Program-made: the position numbers and the translations under genes
Notes under the pieces: generated by a model
What the model saw: only the letters and a program-made list of their open reading frames with translations
Databases searched by the model: none
What the model was told of the DNA's origin: nothing
Shown: piece by piece, positions 5,139-14,867 of the stretch
Layout: every line of letters begins with the position of its first letter
Position numbering within the stretch: position 1 is the stretch's first letter
IMG/VR virus record: IMGVR_UViG_3300008448_000142
Coordinates: 1 to 49,054 of that record
Direction: 5' to 3' (one strand)
From: a virus
Length of the DNA: 49,054 bases

Positions 5139-6275
5139 ATGGCTAGACAATTTCTAACAGGTATAGATCTAACACAGAATGAACTCATCAGGGCAGTGTT
5201 TCAAAACCTTACACAAGATCCGCAAGGAACTGGCAAAGCAGGTCAGGTTTACTACAACACAGCAGATGAAGTTCTAAAGATTTATAACGGCACCGCATCC
5301 GCATGGCAAGCAGTAGGAAGTGTTGAATTCATTGGAGACGCAGTTGCTGACGTTTTAGACGCAGGAACTGGTATCTCTCTAAATTATGATGATAATGCTA
5401 ACTCACTTACCATTACAAATACAGGTGTCACAAGTGTTTATGGAACATCTAATGAAGTTACAGTATCTGCATCAGCAGGTTCAGTTACAATCGGTTTGCC
5501 AGACGATGTAACAGTTGGTAGAGACTTAACTGTAACTAGAAACTTAGGTGTAACAGGATCTGCTGCATTTACTGGTGATGTAAACATTACTGGAGACTTA
5601 AATGTTGAAGGTAATTTAAACGCAATCAACAGAACAGAAATAAATGTAGAAGATAACACACTTATATTAAATACAGGAGTAACAGGAACACCAACAGTTA
5701 GTGCTGGTTTTCAAATTGAACGTGGCGATGAAACAAACGCTTCTTTAATTTGGGACGAAGGCGATAACAAATGGAAAGTTGGTTATCTAGGATCAGAAGT
5801 TGAAATATCAGTTGTAGGACATTCACATGTTGCATCAGATATTACAGACTTCCAAGAAGCAGTAGAAGATGTCGTTGGCTCTCTATTCACTGACAGTGCA
5901 ACTGTTAACTTTGAATATAGCGACAATGGTGCTTCTGCAGGCTTTGTTTCAGCATCCGTAGTTACCGCTTCCACAAGTTATTTAACAACTGCTGGCGGTC
6001 TTGCAGTAGATAAGTCTTCTTTTGAAAGTGCATTAGTTTCTGATGGATTCACCAGAAAATTTGCACAACCAATTGGAGACGGAGTATCAACTTCTATTCC
6101 AGTAACTCATAATCTTGGAACACGTAACGTTTCGGTTCAAGTTTATGCAATTTCAGGAGCAGGAGCATACCAAACAGTTGAAACAGATGTAGATAGAACA
6201 GATGCAAATACTGTAACTATCGGATTTGGTTCAGCACCAGCAAGTGCAGCATACACAGTAGTTGTACTTGGATAA
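5139..6275 (+). CDS. Tail fibre protein (378 aa)
   Basis: The N-terminal 60 residues (FLTGIDLTQNEL, GQVYYNTADEVLKIYNGTASAWQ) form a module shared with the next gene and with many phage fibres. Then come repetitive beta strands (DVTVGRDLTVTRNLGVTG, DVNITGDLNVEGNLNA) typical of trimeric fibre shafts. The C-terminal domain has IPVTHNLGTRNVSVQVYA. The ribosome binding site is GAGGGGGG. It is expected to form a homotrimer for host adsorption. Receptor and position on the virion cannot be read from sequence. Confidence 0.75.
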   Translation: MARQFLTGIDLTQNELIRAVFQNLTQDPQGTGKAGQVYYNTADEVLKIYNGTASAWQAVGSVEFIGDAVADVLDAGTGISLNYDDNANSLTITNTGVTSVYGTSNEVTVSASAGSVTIGLPDDVTVGRDLTVTRNLGVTGSAAFTGDVNITGDLNVEGNLNAINRTEINVEDNTLILNTGVTGTPTVSAGFQIERGDETNASLIWDEGDNKWKVGYLGSEVEISVVGHSHVASDITDFQEAVEDVVGSLFTDSATVNFEYSDNGASAGFVSASVVTASTSYLTTAGGLAVDKSSFESALVSDGFTRKFAQPIGDGVSTSIPVTHNLGTRNVSVQVYAISGAGAYQTVETDVDRTDANTVTIGFGSAPASAAYTVVVLG

Positions 6276-6324
6276 CAATTCGTAGGGGTTGGAGAAATCT
6301 AGCCCCTACAAACAAAGGATTAAA

Positions 6325-7128
6325 ATGTCAAAAAAGTTTTTAACGCCCATAGGATTAGCAACACTAGCCTCTGATCCAGCAACTGCATCAGAAGGTGACA
6401 TGTACTATAACACTACGTCTGATATTCCTAGAATATATAAGAATGGTGCATGGGAAGATTTAGCAGGCGGTATAGCAATTTATGATCAACCAAGCGAACC
6501 AAATACTGCCGAAATAAATATAGGTGACTTATGGCTAGACACAGATGCAGAAATAGTAACAACACCATCTTTTAACATTAACGACACAGTTAGTGCAATA
6601 GAAGGATTTTTTAATATGTCTAGTACAGCAATAGATACTGGACCAAGATTGTTTAACAATACCGCAACATTTCAAAGCGGAGCAATGTATTTTACATTCT
6701 TTACACCACTTAGAGACTTATTAGTATCATCAATTCGTATGGCATCAGCAGGTTCTTCAACATCTGGTGCAACATTAATTAGATTTGGACTTTATCAATT
6801 TGATGGAACAACTGCAACATTAAAAGCATGGACAGCAAATGACCCATCAATATTCTCAGTTCCACAAACCGTTTATCAAAGAAACTTCACATCTGATGGT
6901 GGATATCCAACATCATTCTTTATAGAAAAAGGAAAAAGATATGCAGTAGCAGTTATTGTCATTGCATCTAGTCCAGGAAACGCATATTTAAATAGTGGTG
7001 CTGCACCAATAGCAATCAATACAATGACTCCTAGAATGACAGGAATACACGCAGGACATATTGATTTGCAGCCAACCAATACAACATTTTCAAATACATC
7101 AACAGCATTTTGGGCAAGGCTATCATGA
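6325..7128 (+). CDS. Tail fibre-like protein (267 aa)
   Basis: I chose ATG 6325 (MSKKFLTPIGLATL), with AAAGGAT upstream; an in-frame TTG at 6289 has no support. The first 50 residues repeat the module at the start of the gene at 5139 (GDMYYNTTSDIPRIYKNGAW). A further phrase, QPSEPNTAEINIGDLWLDTD, recurs in phage fibres. The C-terminal 170 residues are beta-rich without a recognised motif. The stop codon overlaps the next start (ATGA). It is a probable virion protein. Confidence 0.65.
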   Translation: MSKKFLTPIGLATLASDPATASEGDMYYNTTSDIPRIYKNGAWEDLAGGIAIYDQPSEPNTAEINIGDLWLDTDAEIVTTPSFNINDTVSAIEGFFNMSSTAIDTGPRLFNNTATFQSGAMYFTFFTPLRDLLVSSIRMASAGSSTSGATLIRFGLYQFDGTTATLKAWTANDPSIFSVPQTVYQRNFTSDGGYPTSFFIEKGKRYAVAVIVIASSPGNAYLNSGAAPIAINTMTPRMTGIHAGHIDLQPTNTTFSNTSTAFWARLS

Positions 7129-7244
7129 ACATAATTAAAAATATAATTTCAGAAGAAATAGGATTAACAGTATATGAAGTTATTAATTCAGATACCAATG
7201 AAGTAATTGGGTATGACTATGTATCAACAGAGGTGAATGAATAA
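7125..7244 (+). CDS. Small hypothetical protein between fibre genes (39 aa)
   Basis: ATG 7125 lies in an ATGA overlap with the fibre gene before it, and TAA 7242-7244 overlaps the start of the fibre gene after it (TAATGG). The product starts MNIIKNIISE and reads like a short amphipathic helix followed by a beta hairpin (VYEVINSDTNEVIGYDY). The double overlap is good evidence for translation. It may be a fibre chaperone or small fibre subunit; the function is unknown. Confidence 0.6.
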   Translation: MNIIKNIISEEIGLTVYEVINSDTNEVIGYDYVSTEVNE

Positions 7245-8770
7245 TGGCATCAGTTCAATCTACTGGTAGACCAATGTACTACTGGAATGGAACTACATGG
7301 ATTCCTATTGCTTCAGTTATTGGTGATACAGAAGTTATTCAAGATGTTGCCGCAGACTTATTAGATCATTTATATCACGAAAACATAACAGTTAACTATG
7401 ATGATGCAAATGGCAGGCTTATACTTTCAGCACAAGGTGCAGTAGTTTCTGTTAATGGTCAAAGTGGATCTGTTCAATTAACAACTACAGACATTCCAGA
7501 AGGAACAAATCTATACTTTACAGATAGCCGTGCAATATTAGCATCGGCATCAACAATCGCAGCAGCGTCAGCAGCAGCAGTTAGTGAATCAACTTTATAT
7601 ATAGATTCAGTTTTACCAAGTGCATCAGCAGCAGCAGTGTCATCAGTAAGATGGAAATATAAAGGTGCATATAATAACGGACTAGATTACTCACCAGATG
7701 ACGTGGTAACCTATGATACATCTTTATGGATTAGAATAGGCGAACCAAATCCAGGATATGCTCCATATGTTGGATCACCTTATTGGCAATTGTTAGCAAT
7801 ATCAGAAGTTGATTTAACAGATTACTTAACAACAGCATCTGCTGCAGCAATTTATCACACAACAGCATCAGCAACAGCATCAGTTGCATATTTAGAAGAA
7901 TTAATTGATCAACTACAATTGTCAATTAGTCCATCTAGTGCTTCTGCTACCGCTTCAAGAATTACTGCATATGTTAAAAACGGAACAACACCTCTTGCAA
8001 TAGGAACACCAGTTTATATAACTGGATCAGATGGAACAAATATTATAGTTGGTCCAGCAAGCAATGCTTCAGAATCAACTTCTAGTAAAACTTTTGGTTT
8101 AACACAAACAGCATTAGATGCAAATCAACATGGATACATTGTTCTTCAAGGTGAGATTGAAGGTTTAAATACAAATAGTGCAAATGATGGAGACCCAGTT
8201 TGGCTAGGAAACACTCCAGGAACTCTTATTTATGGATTAACCAATAAACCATCTGCACCAAATCACTTAGTTTATATTGGTGTGGTATCTAGAAAGAATC
8301 AAAACAATGGTGAAATATTTGTATCTATACAAAATGGATTTGAATTAAGAGAATTACATGACGTAAAAATTAATGGTATTGCCAATGGAGATATTATTAA
8401 ATGGAATTCTGCTTCATCTCTTTGGATAAATACCCCGCTTGTTACCACAACAGTTCCAGAAGGCGACAACTTATATTTTACAAACGAAAGAGCACAAGAT
8501 GCAGTAGCACTTGCCTTAGCCTCTGGAAGCCACTCAAATATTACAGTTACCTATAATGATGAAAACAATGCAATAAGTTTAATAGGCTCTGCAAATGTTA
8601 CAAATGAGCAGGTTCAGGACGCAGTAGCACCATTATTTACTCACAATTTACATAGTAACGTAACAGTGGTTTATAATGATGATGCAAACAAAATTATCTT
8701 ATCAGCAACAGGCGGTGGCGGCGGTGGTGGCACTGGTGATGCTACGATGAGTTGGTGGATGGGAGTATAA
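7244..8770 (+). CDS. Tail fibre protein, Ala/Ser-rich (508 aa)
   Basis: Contains the fibre phrases VNGQSGSVQLTTTDIPEG, NLYFTDSRA and later VPEGDNLYFTNERAQDAV, a repeat type common in phage fibre shafts. Several Ala/Ser-rich stretches (STIAAASAAAVSES, SASAAAVSS, SASATASVAY) probably form coiled or flexible links. An inserted part around residues 240-370 (GTPVYITGSDGTN, VWLGNTPG, VYIGVVSRKNQNNGEIFVSI) looks like a separate beta domain found in fibres. The C-terminus is a poly-Gly run then GDATMSWWMGV, with the same final MGV as the gene at 9425. It probably forms trimers. Confidence 0.7.
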   Translation: MASVQSTGRPMYYWNGTTWIPIASVIGDTEVIQDVAADLLDHLYHENITVNYDDANGRLILSAQGAVVSVNGQSGSVQLTTTDIPEGTNLYFTDSRAILASASTIAAASAAAVSESTLYIDSVLPSASAAAVSSVRWKYKGAYNNGLDYSPDDVVTYDTSLWIRIGEPNPGYAPYVGSPYWQLLAISEVDLTDYLTTASAAAIYHTTASATASVAYLEELIDQLQLSISPSSASATASRITAYVKNGTTPLAIGTPVYITGSDGTNIIVGPASNASESTSSKTFGLTQTALDANQHGYIVLQGEIEGLNTNSANDGDPVWLGNTPGTLIYGLTNKPSAPNHLVYIGVVSRKNQNNGEIFVSIQNGFELRELHDVKINGIANGDIIKWNSASSLWINTPLVTTTVPEGDNLYFTNERAQDAVALALASGSHSNITVTYNDENNAISLIGSANVTNEQVQDAVAPLFTHNLHSNVTVVYNDDANKIILSATGGGGGGGTGDATMSWWMGV

Positions 8771-9097
8771 ATGGCATCAATACATAGAATAGCAATAGCA
8801 AACCCTAGTGCTAATACAGACACCTTGGTTCACACAGCCGAAGGTTTATATTTAGTTTCAGTAATCGTTGCAAATAAGTCACGTGACGAACAGGGTCTAG
8901 TAGACATTTGGATAGCACCTGAAGGAACAGGAAATTCAGCCTCTTTTGGCTACATTGCAGGTGCATTACCAGTTACACCTAAGAACCCATACGAAACTTT
9001 TAAATTTACCATGAATATTGACGATGAACTATATGTAAGAGCAACCACTGCATCTGTGTCCTTCATAGTGCAGGGTGTAAATCAAGGACTTTCTTAG
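8771..9097 (+). CDS. Small beta-sandwich virion protein (108 aa)
   Basis: Starts immediately after the previous stop codon (TAAATG). The sequence alternates hydrophobic strands (LYLVSVIVANKS, VDIWIAPEG, SFIVQGVNQG) in a compact beta-sandwich pattern. The same fold pattern appears in the small protein at 24822-25136 and in the last 80 residues of the gene at 11688. It is probably a fibre or tail-tip accessory protein. No enzyme motif is seen. Confidence 0.55.
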   Translation: MASIHRIAIANPSANTDTLVHTAEGLYLVSVIVANKSRDEQGLVDIWIAPEGTGNSASFGYIAGALPVTPKNPYETFKFTMNIDDELYVRATTASVSFIVQGVNQGLS

Positions 9098-9112
9098 GGG
9101 GTATATTAGTAA

Positions 9113-9138
9113 GTTTATAATTATAAACATGCTATAAT
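9113..9138 (+). promoter_or_regulatory. Extended -10 with overlapping palindrome
   Basis: TGCTATAAT (9130-9138) ends six bases before ATG 9145, so the transcript should be leaderless. Directly upstream is a perfect 16-base palindrome, GTTTATAATTATAAAC (9113-9128), lying where a -35 and spacer would be. It could be an operator or an activator site. Confidence 0.55.
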
Positions 9139-9144
9139 AAAATC

Positions 9145-9423
9145 ATGCCAGGATATGCAAATCAAACTACATCTTCACAAGTTATAGTTGATGAATATTC
9201 TTTTGATGACCTGATTGATAAAAAATTCTACGGAATAAAATTCAATCCAAAAACTGGCAAAGCAGTAGTAGATGTAATAGGATCAGGCGAAGTAATCTCA
9301 CTTCCTAATAAAGGAATCACAAGTGATGAAGATTATAAAACTTGGATAAGTTCTACAAGACATCTACAATTCTACTGGAAGGAAGACGGAGACAAAGACC
9401 GTCTTATAGTGGAGGTTCAATAA
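9145..9423 (+). CDS. Small phage structural protein, probably leaderless (92 aa)
   Basis: Starts MPGYANQTTS at ATG 9145. No ribosome binding site precedes it, and the extended -10 ends just six bases upstream. The body (residues 20-92) has the phrases FYGIKFNPKTGKAVVDVIG and TWISSTRHLQFYWKEDGD. These look like a small beta-rich domain found next to fibre genes in environmental phages. Because it heads the transcript of the large fibre gene at 9425 (two bases after its stop codon), it is probably a virion or fibre assembly protein. The function is unknown. Confidence 0.6.
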   Translation: MPGYANQTTSSQVIVDEYSFDDLIDKKFYGIKFNPKTGKAVVDVIGSGEVISLPNKGITSDEDYKTWISSTRHLQFYWKEDGDKDRLIVEVQ

Positions 9424-9424
9424 G

Positions 9425-11686
9425 ATGCCACAGCCAATTGATTTAGGCAAATTAAGATTTAGTTACAACGGTGTGTTTGACAATGGCAAACTTTACGAAG
9501 TAAATGATGTTGTTAAATATGGTGGTAGTGCATATGTTTATACAAATAATATTTCAGCATCTGGAAATGTTCCAACTAATGCTACATATTGGGCAAAAAT
9601 GGTTGATGGTGTTCAATACGAAGACGACTGGTCAGCCTCAGCATCATATCAAGTAAATGACGTAGTTAAATATGGTCCACAAACTTATATTGCTTTAACA
9701 GATAACACAAATACAGATCCTTCATTAAATGCAAATGTATGGGATGTATTTACAGGTGGTATGCAATTCGTTGGAGTATGGGCATCAGCCTCACTTTACT
9801 ATCCAAAACAAGTTGTTAGACTTGGTGGATCAACATACATTGCACAATTAAGACATACTTCAGGTTCCTCTTTCTTAGTAGATCATCAAGCAGGAAAGTG
9901 GACACCATTTACATCAGGTTTTGAATACCTAGGCTTATGGACAGCAAACACACCTTATCTTCCAGGAGACATTGTTAACGATGGCGTTTCTGCATTCTTA
10001 GCAATTGGTGAATTTACATCTGGTGAAAACTTTGAAACAGAAAAATTAGATACCTCTAAATGGGAATTGTTTGTACAAGGTGCAGACTACCTTCCTTCAC
10101 AATTAGGTCAAGCAGGAAAAATCTTAACAACAGATGGAGAAAATCCACTTTGGGTTAGAGATGTTGAACTTGGCGAAACAGTTATCTTAGAAAAACTTTT
10201 TGTTGGAGAAACAGCACAAACATTTGAAGCAAGTGCAGCATTAACATCTCCAATAGCAATATTTGGATTAAACTCAGGCGAAGATCCATATGCACAAGTA
10301 TCATTCCAAAACGCAAATCCAGAAGCATCAACAGACGTTATTGTTTATGGAGACACTGGTGATGATACCTCTGGTTGGATGGACATGGGTATTACAGGAA
10401 GTGAATTTGAACAATCAGAATTTGGTATTACAGGACCAGATAACGGATATATTTTCTTCGAAGCACCAGAATCAACAACTGGTACAGGAAATATGGTTAT
10501 TGCAACTGGTGGAAATGGTTCAGAAAACGCAATTGTAATCGCAGCAGGAGGATTTGAGACTGGTAGAAGCCAGATGATTATTCTTCCAGATAATCGTGTA
10601 CATATTGAAATTGCAACAGAATCAACAAACCCAACAAATGGTGCTTTAACAGTTCTTGGTGGTGCAGGTGTACAAGGAAACTTAAACGTATTAGGTAATA
10701 TGGGTATTGAAGGAAATATTAATCTTCAAGGAAATATTACAATCGGTGGTGGACAATTCGTAACTGAAAACCTATCTTCATCAGATCCATTACTATTCGT
10801 AGGTAACGAAAACCCAGGAAATGATTATGACTTAGGATTCATGGCAGAACAAAAACTTCCAAGTGCAAGTGCAAGAGCACTATTTGGTATGCAAAGAATG
10901 ACAGCAAGTGCAGTATTATTAGAAACAAAACAATATGGTGGAAACTTTGTAGAAGTTACTCAAGGTTCACCATCCAATACATGTACAATTACACTTGATG
11001 TAATTCACGCATTGGCAGTTGGAGACTTTGTAGAAGTAAACGGATTAGCAGATACAAATCTAAATGGCGTATTTCAAATAATCGCAAAAACAGATACAAC
11101 AATATCATTTGCTACAAATGTTGCACCATTCTCATTACTATCAGATGCCTCAACAGTTCAATACTATATGTTCCCAGATGCAAGAACAATGGTAGTGGGA
11201 GACGTAGTAACAATTACTGGAGCAAGTGCAGCATTTAACGGATCAAGAAAACTTAAAACAGTTAACGCAAAACAAATAACATTTGCTAAACCAACTGGAA
11301 TTGCAGCATCAGCAACATTGGCAGATAACTATATAACACTTGCTACTGCAACAAGAACTACAAGATCAATTTTCTCAGGCTTAGTTAAAGACCACAATAA
11401 TAATCAATGGTATTTGATGACAGGTCTTGAAGATAAGCCACTAAACGACATTGACATGGATGAGGTTATTTGTGACGTATTAAATGTAGGGTCACTAATA
11501 GCAAAATATGGAGTGAACGTATTTGCTACAGAGGCAGACAGAAATGTCAATATACCTTCCCCAAGTCATGGTACAATGGTTTATGTGCAAGAGAAAAAGG
11601 CACAACAATATTACAGCAGTCAAAATAGATGGGAAAGTATCGAGTTCGATAGTTTCGTATCACCACTTCTGCTGATGGGAGTATAA
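9425..11686 (+). CDS. Large tail fibre protein with carbohydrate-binding-like repeats (753 aa)
   Basis: The first 220 residues hold four repeats of about 50 residues, each with Y-x-V/P-x-D/Q-V-V-x-Y/L-G-x-x-Y-x-A and a closing W. Examples are LYEVNDVVKYGGSAYVYT, YQVNDVVKYGPQTYIALT, YYPKQVVRLGGSTYIAQL and YLPGDIVNDGVSAFLAIG. These resemble chitin-binding-type (CBM5/12-like) modules and probably bind cell surface glycans. A beta-helical shaft with NLNVLGNMGIEGNINLQGN follows. Then come two copies of an H-x-L-x-V-G-D-x-V-x-V domain (about residues 520-640), and a C-terminal domain ending LLLMGV. GGAGG precedes the start. It is a likely main adsorption fibre. Confidence 0.75.
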   Translation: MPQPIDLGKLRFSYNGVFDNGKLYEVNDVVKYGGSAYVYTNNISASGNVPTNATYWAKMVDGVQYEDDWSASASYQVNDVVKYGPQTYIALTDNTNTDPSLNANVWDVFTGGMQFVGVWASASLYYPKQVVRLGGSTYIAQLRHTSGSSFLVDHQAGKWTPFTSGFEYLGLWTANTPYLPGDIVNDGVSAFLAIGEFTSGENFETEKLDTSKWELFVQGADYLPSQLGQAGKILTTDGENPLWVRDVELGETVILEKLFVGETAQTFEASAALTSPIAIFGLNSGEDPYAQVSFQNANPEASTDVIVYGDTGDDTSGWMDMGITGSEFEQSEFGITGPDNGYIFFEAPESTTGTGNMVIATGGNGSENAIVIAAGGFETGRSQMIILPDNRVHIEIATESTNPTNGALTVLGGAGVQGNLNVLGNMGIEGNINLQGNITIGGGQFVTENLSSSDPLLFVGNENPGNDYDLGFMAEQKLPSASARALFGMQRMTASAVLLETKQYGGNFVEVTQGSPSNTCTITLDVIHALAVGDFVEVNGLADTNLNGVFQIIAKTDTTISFATNVAPFSLLSDASTVQYYMFPDARTMVVGDVVTITGASAAFNGSRKLKTVNAKQITFAKPTGIAASATLADNYITLATATRTTRSIFSGLVKDHNNNQWYLMTGLEDKPLNDIDMDEVICDVLNVGSLIAKYGVNVFATEADRNVNIPSPSHGTMVYVQEKKAQQYYSSQNRWESIEFDSFVSPLLLMGV

Positions 11687-11687
11687 A

Positions 11688-12533
11688 ATGGCAATTTCCA
11701 ATTATAAGATCCTAGGTCAAGTAACCTCTGGAACATACGAACGTCTTCCTATTAACTCACGAGGACTAACAACAAATCAAGCATACGTAGGAACACCAGT
11801 TCCACACGGTCTAGCACTAGGTGATCGTTATGAAGTATGGTCAACAGATCAAACTATCATGAATAGACGCCGTGTTGTAGCAAAACTTGGTAAAAACGAT
11901 GATACTCTCACAACAACATTCGTAACTTCTCCTTTAACTAATGGAAACATTGCAGATGCAGCACAAACTTCAGCATACTTATACAAATATGCAAACGGCC
12001 AAGGAAAACAAGTTCTTAATAAACAAAAAACAAGTGGGTTAGTTACACTTATTACAAATGGTGCACACGGTGCAGCAGCAGGTGACTTAATAACCGTAGA
12101 TATCAACGATACAAACTATGACGGAGACTTTACAATTTATGATATTGTATCTTCAAGTGCGTTTAGATATATTGCTCTTGGTTCAGATCAATCATCAGCA
12201 TCAGTTATTACAGGTACAGCACCAGGTGCAGTAGCAATTCAAAAAGCATTAACAGTATTTACTGTAGACGCTTCAGCACAAGCAATTATCTCAACATTAT
12301 CAGTTTCAAATACATTAAATCATTCATGCTACTTTTACGCACATGTTGTTCCTAGTGGATTATCTAAAACATCACCACCAGATAGAACAATGATTGCAAA
12401 TAGAATTGCATTAGATCCAGGTGAAACATATAGCATGACTATGGGCTATACATTAGACCAAGGAGACGCACTAGTAGTTAGGGCTTCACATGCTGGAGTA
12501 TATTTTACAGCATTCGGAACTCTATTAAGATAA
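11688..12533 (+). CDS. Tail fibre/baseplate periphery protein (281 aa)
   Basis: Starts two bases after the previous stop codon. Residues about 117-160 (VTLITNGAHGAAAGDLITV, NYDGDFTIYDIV) match a domain also found in the genes at 9425 and 25520. The last 80 residues (NTLNHSCYFYAHVVPSG, RIALDPGETYSMTMGY) have the same beta pattern as the small proteins at 8771 and 24822. Thus it looks like a fusion of two modules used singly elsewhere in this window. It is a probable virion protein; no enzyme motif is seen. Confidence 0.6.
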   Translation: MAISNYKILGQVTSGTYERLPINSRGLTTNQAYVGTPVPHGLALGDRYEVWSTDQTIMNRRRVVAKLGKNDDTLTTTFVTSPLTNGNIADAAQTSAYLYKYANGQGKQVLNKQKTSGLVTLITNGAHGAAAGDLITVDINDTNYDGDFTIYDIVSSSAFRYIALGSDQSSASVITGTAPGAVAIQKALTVFTVDASAQAIISTLSVSNTLNHSCYFYAHVVPSGLSKTSPPDRTMIANRIALDPGETYSMTMGYTLDQGDALVVRASHAGVYFTAFGTLLR

Positions 12534-12547
12534 GGGGGAATCATTAA

Positions 12548-13651
12548 GTGACCCTCACTAGAAGCAGGTCAGTAAAATCTCTTGCTACATTATTTAATAC
12601 AGCAACTACAAGATATGAAAGAATAGATTTAACATCTAATTACTCATCACCTATTTTTAATAAAGGATCAGGAACTGGTCAAAATGGACACGATGCTGTT
12701 CCTGGAGTAAACTTTGGAGAATGGGTTTTAACACCTAATCAAACTTTTCAAGCAGAAGTAAAAATGTGGGGTGCAGGCGGTGGAGCACACAATCACAGTG
12801 GCTCTGGTGCAGCAGGTGGTGGAGGATATGCAAGATCACAAATAACTTTTTATAAAGATATTCCATATGTAATTTGGGTTGGACAAGGTGGAAGTTATTC
12901 AGATCATCAACATGATGGAAATGGAAATAGAACAAGTCAATGGGAATCTGGTGGATTTGGAAATGGTGGAAACGGTGGTCATAATGCTGGTGGCGGTGGA
13001 GGAATGTCTGCACTATTTTTTAATACAAATGGATCAGAAGGAACACCAGGTGGTCACTTTGGAGCGTTAGAGTCAACCTTTAGAGGACCAGATCAGTCAA
13101 ACGTAATTTTAGTAGCAGGTGGAGGCGGTGGTGCAGGACATCATGGACAGGGACATCATGGTCAAGGTGGTGGTGGTGGTGGACAACATGGTCATCATGG
13201 ACATAATCAAAATCATTCACATCAATATGATGCAGCACATGCTTGGCGTGGAACAAGTGCACCAGGAAGTCCAGGATATAGATTTCATGGAGGATATGGA
13301 GGACCATCATCTTATACAGGTGGTGGCGGTGGAGGATACTGGGGTGGACCAGGTGGAACACATCATTCAAATCATCACAACGGTGGCGGTGGTGGATCGG
13401 GTCACGCATTAGATTTATATTCAGAAAAAGAACATTGGAATAATTGGATTAAAGAAAGATACCCAACACTTGTTAGAAATTCATATTTAGAAATTGCACC
13501 AGGAAATCATCAAAATCATAATCCAAATCCTGCAGCAACAGGAGACTCAGACTTTGTTGGTGGTATTGGTCGTGGTGCTGGTCACGATGCAAGTCATGGT
13601 GTATACCATGGCGGGGGTAACGGAAAAGTTATAATTAGGGTGTTAGGATAG
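12548..13651 (+). CDS. Gly/His-rich adhesin-like protein 1 (367 aa)
   Basis: GTG start at 12548 with AAGGGGGA upstream. The protein has a beta-rich N-terminus, then the key phrase VKMWGAGGG and many long Gly runs with His clusters (GHHGQGHHGQGGGGGG, HHSNHHNGGGGGSGH). The C-terminus ends NGKVIIRVLG. The Gly-run layout resembles the polyglycine-II sandwich of the tip adhesin gp38 of phage S16, in which the Gly helices carry receptor-binding loops. The His density is unusual and suggests metal binding. It is the first of five tandem paralogues and shares with the third (14867) the phrases QTF-x-A-x-VK-WGAGGG and FYKDIPY. Confidence 0.65.
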   Translation: MTLTRSRSVKSLATLFNTATTRYERIDLTSNYSSPIFNKGSGTGQNGHDAVPGVNFGEWVLTPNQTFQAEVKMWGAGGGAHNHSGSGAAGGGGYARSQITFYKDIPYVIWVGQGGSYSDHQHDGNGNRTSQWESGGFGNGGNGGHNAGGGGGMSALFFNTNGSEGTPGGHFGALESTFRGPDQSNVILVAGGGGGAGHHGQGHHGQGGGGGGQHGHHGHNQNHSHQYDAAHAWRGTSAPGSPGYRFHGGYGGPSSYTGGGGGGYWGGPGGTHHSNHHNGGGGGSGHALDLYSEKEHWNNWIKERYPTLVRNSYLEIAPGNHQNHNPNPAATGDSDFVGGIGRGAGHDASHGVYHGGGNGKVIIRVLG

Positions 13652-13655
13652 TATT

Positions 13656-14867
13656 ATGACAAATAATTCATCTAGAAGAAAAATAACAGATAAAAAAGTA
13701 AATTTAGATAGCATAGCCCAATATACTTTATTAAGTCCAAATGGAACTATTTTAAATGAAGAGGTGTCAGAATTTAATGCATATTCTAGAAGTACAACTG
13801 GAACAGGTGGAGAAATATTTAACGTTGGTGGCGGATCACCACACGAATCAGAAACTGAGTTTCAATTAGACTTTGGTGGATATGTTTTAACACCTAAAAA
13901 TGATTTTAATGCTTGGGTTTCAATGTGGGGTGCTGGTGGTGGAGGTTCTGGAGGATCAGGAAGTCAACACGCAGGTGGTGGAGGATTTACAAGAGGTTTG
14001 GTTCAATTTAAAGCAAATATTCCTTACACGGTAGTTATTGGTGAAGGTGGAATGTCTGTTAATAGAAGCACATTTGGTGGTGGAGGTCGTGGACATCATG
14101 GTGGAACAGGTGGAGATGGTGGAGGACTTTCTGGATTGTTTATGAATGTTTCACATAACAGTAAGGCTGCATGGGGACATACAATGAATACACCAGTTAG
14201 AAGAGATCAAGCAATGTTGATTGCAGGCGGTGGTGGAGGAAAAGGTCACACTGGAAACTCTCATCATGGAAATGGTGGAGGTGGAGGTGGTTGGTATGGA
14301 AGACATGGACATAACTCTGGAGCAGGAAATCAATTTTCACCAGGAGGACCTGGATATAATAATAGCCCTGTTGCTGGTGGTGGACATGGATTTCACGGAG
14401 GACACTCTGGATCAAATACATCATGGTTAGGCGGCGGCGGTGGTGGCTGGTATGGTGGCGGCGGTGGAGGTCATACTGCAACACATCATAACGGTGGTTC
14501 TGGTGGATCTGGACATCATGCATTACCAAAAGACTTTGCAGTTATGCCAAATAATGATAAGTTTGAATTTTTAATTACAGCACATACACAACAAGCAGCA
14601 GGACATCATAATTATGGATCACCAAGACCAGCAAACTGGAGAAATCCACTAGGACATACAACAGCAAGAGGTGGTCATGTTGGACGTGGTGGGTATGAAG
14701 TAAATACTGCTAGTGGTTCTAGAAACGGAAAAGTTGTAATTCAACTTGCACCAGGTTATTATGATAATCACAAGAGATTTAGCGATATAAATGCTTCTTC
14801 ATCAGAATGGTCTCATTCTACTCCTTTTAGCAGAGGACAATTTGATGATAATAGGGGTGTTGAATAA
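13656..14867 (+). CDS. Gly/His-rich adhesin-like protein 2 (403 aa)
   Basis: Starts five bases after the previous gene, with AGGATAG upstream. The N-terminal part has GGEIFNVGGG and LTPKNDFNAWVSMWGAGGG, followed by Gly runs with His (GGGRGHHGG, HHGNGGGGGGWYG, THHNGGSGGSGHH) and a C-terminal NGKVVIQLAPG. It belongs to the second subtype of the tandem set, with the genes at 16039 and 17222. That subtype uses FKA-N/G-IPYT where the first subtype uses FYKDIPY. A polyglycine-type tip adhesin role is inferred. The stop codon overlaps the next start codon. Confidence 0.65.
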   Translation: MTNNSSRRKITDKKVNLDSIAQYTLLSPNGTILNEEVSEFNAYSRSTTGTGGEIFNVGGGSPHESETEFQLDFGGYVLTPKNDFNAWVSMWGAGGGGSGGSGSQHAGGGGFTRGLVQFKANIPYTVVIGEGGMSVNRSTFGGGGRGHHGGTGGDGGGLSGLFMNVSHNSKAAWGHTMNTPVRRDQAMLIAGGGGGKGHTGNSHHGNGGGGGGWYGRHGHNSGAGNQFSPGGPGYNNSPVAGGGHGFHGGHSGSNTSWLGGGGGGWYGGGGGGHTATHHNGGSGGSGHHALPKDFAVMPNNDKFEFLITAHTQQAAGHHNYGSPRPANWRNPLGHTTARGGHVGRGGYEVNTASGSRNGKVVIQLAPGYYDNHKRFSDINASSSEWSHSTPFSRGQFDDNRGVE

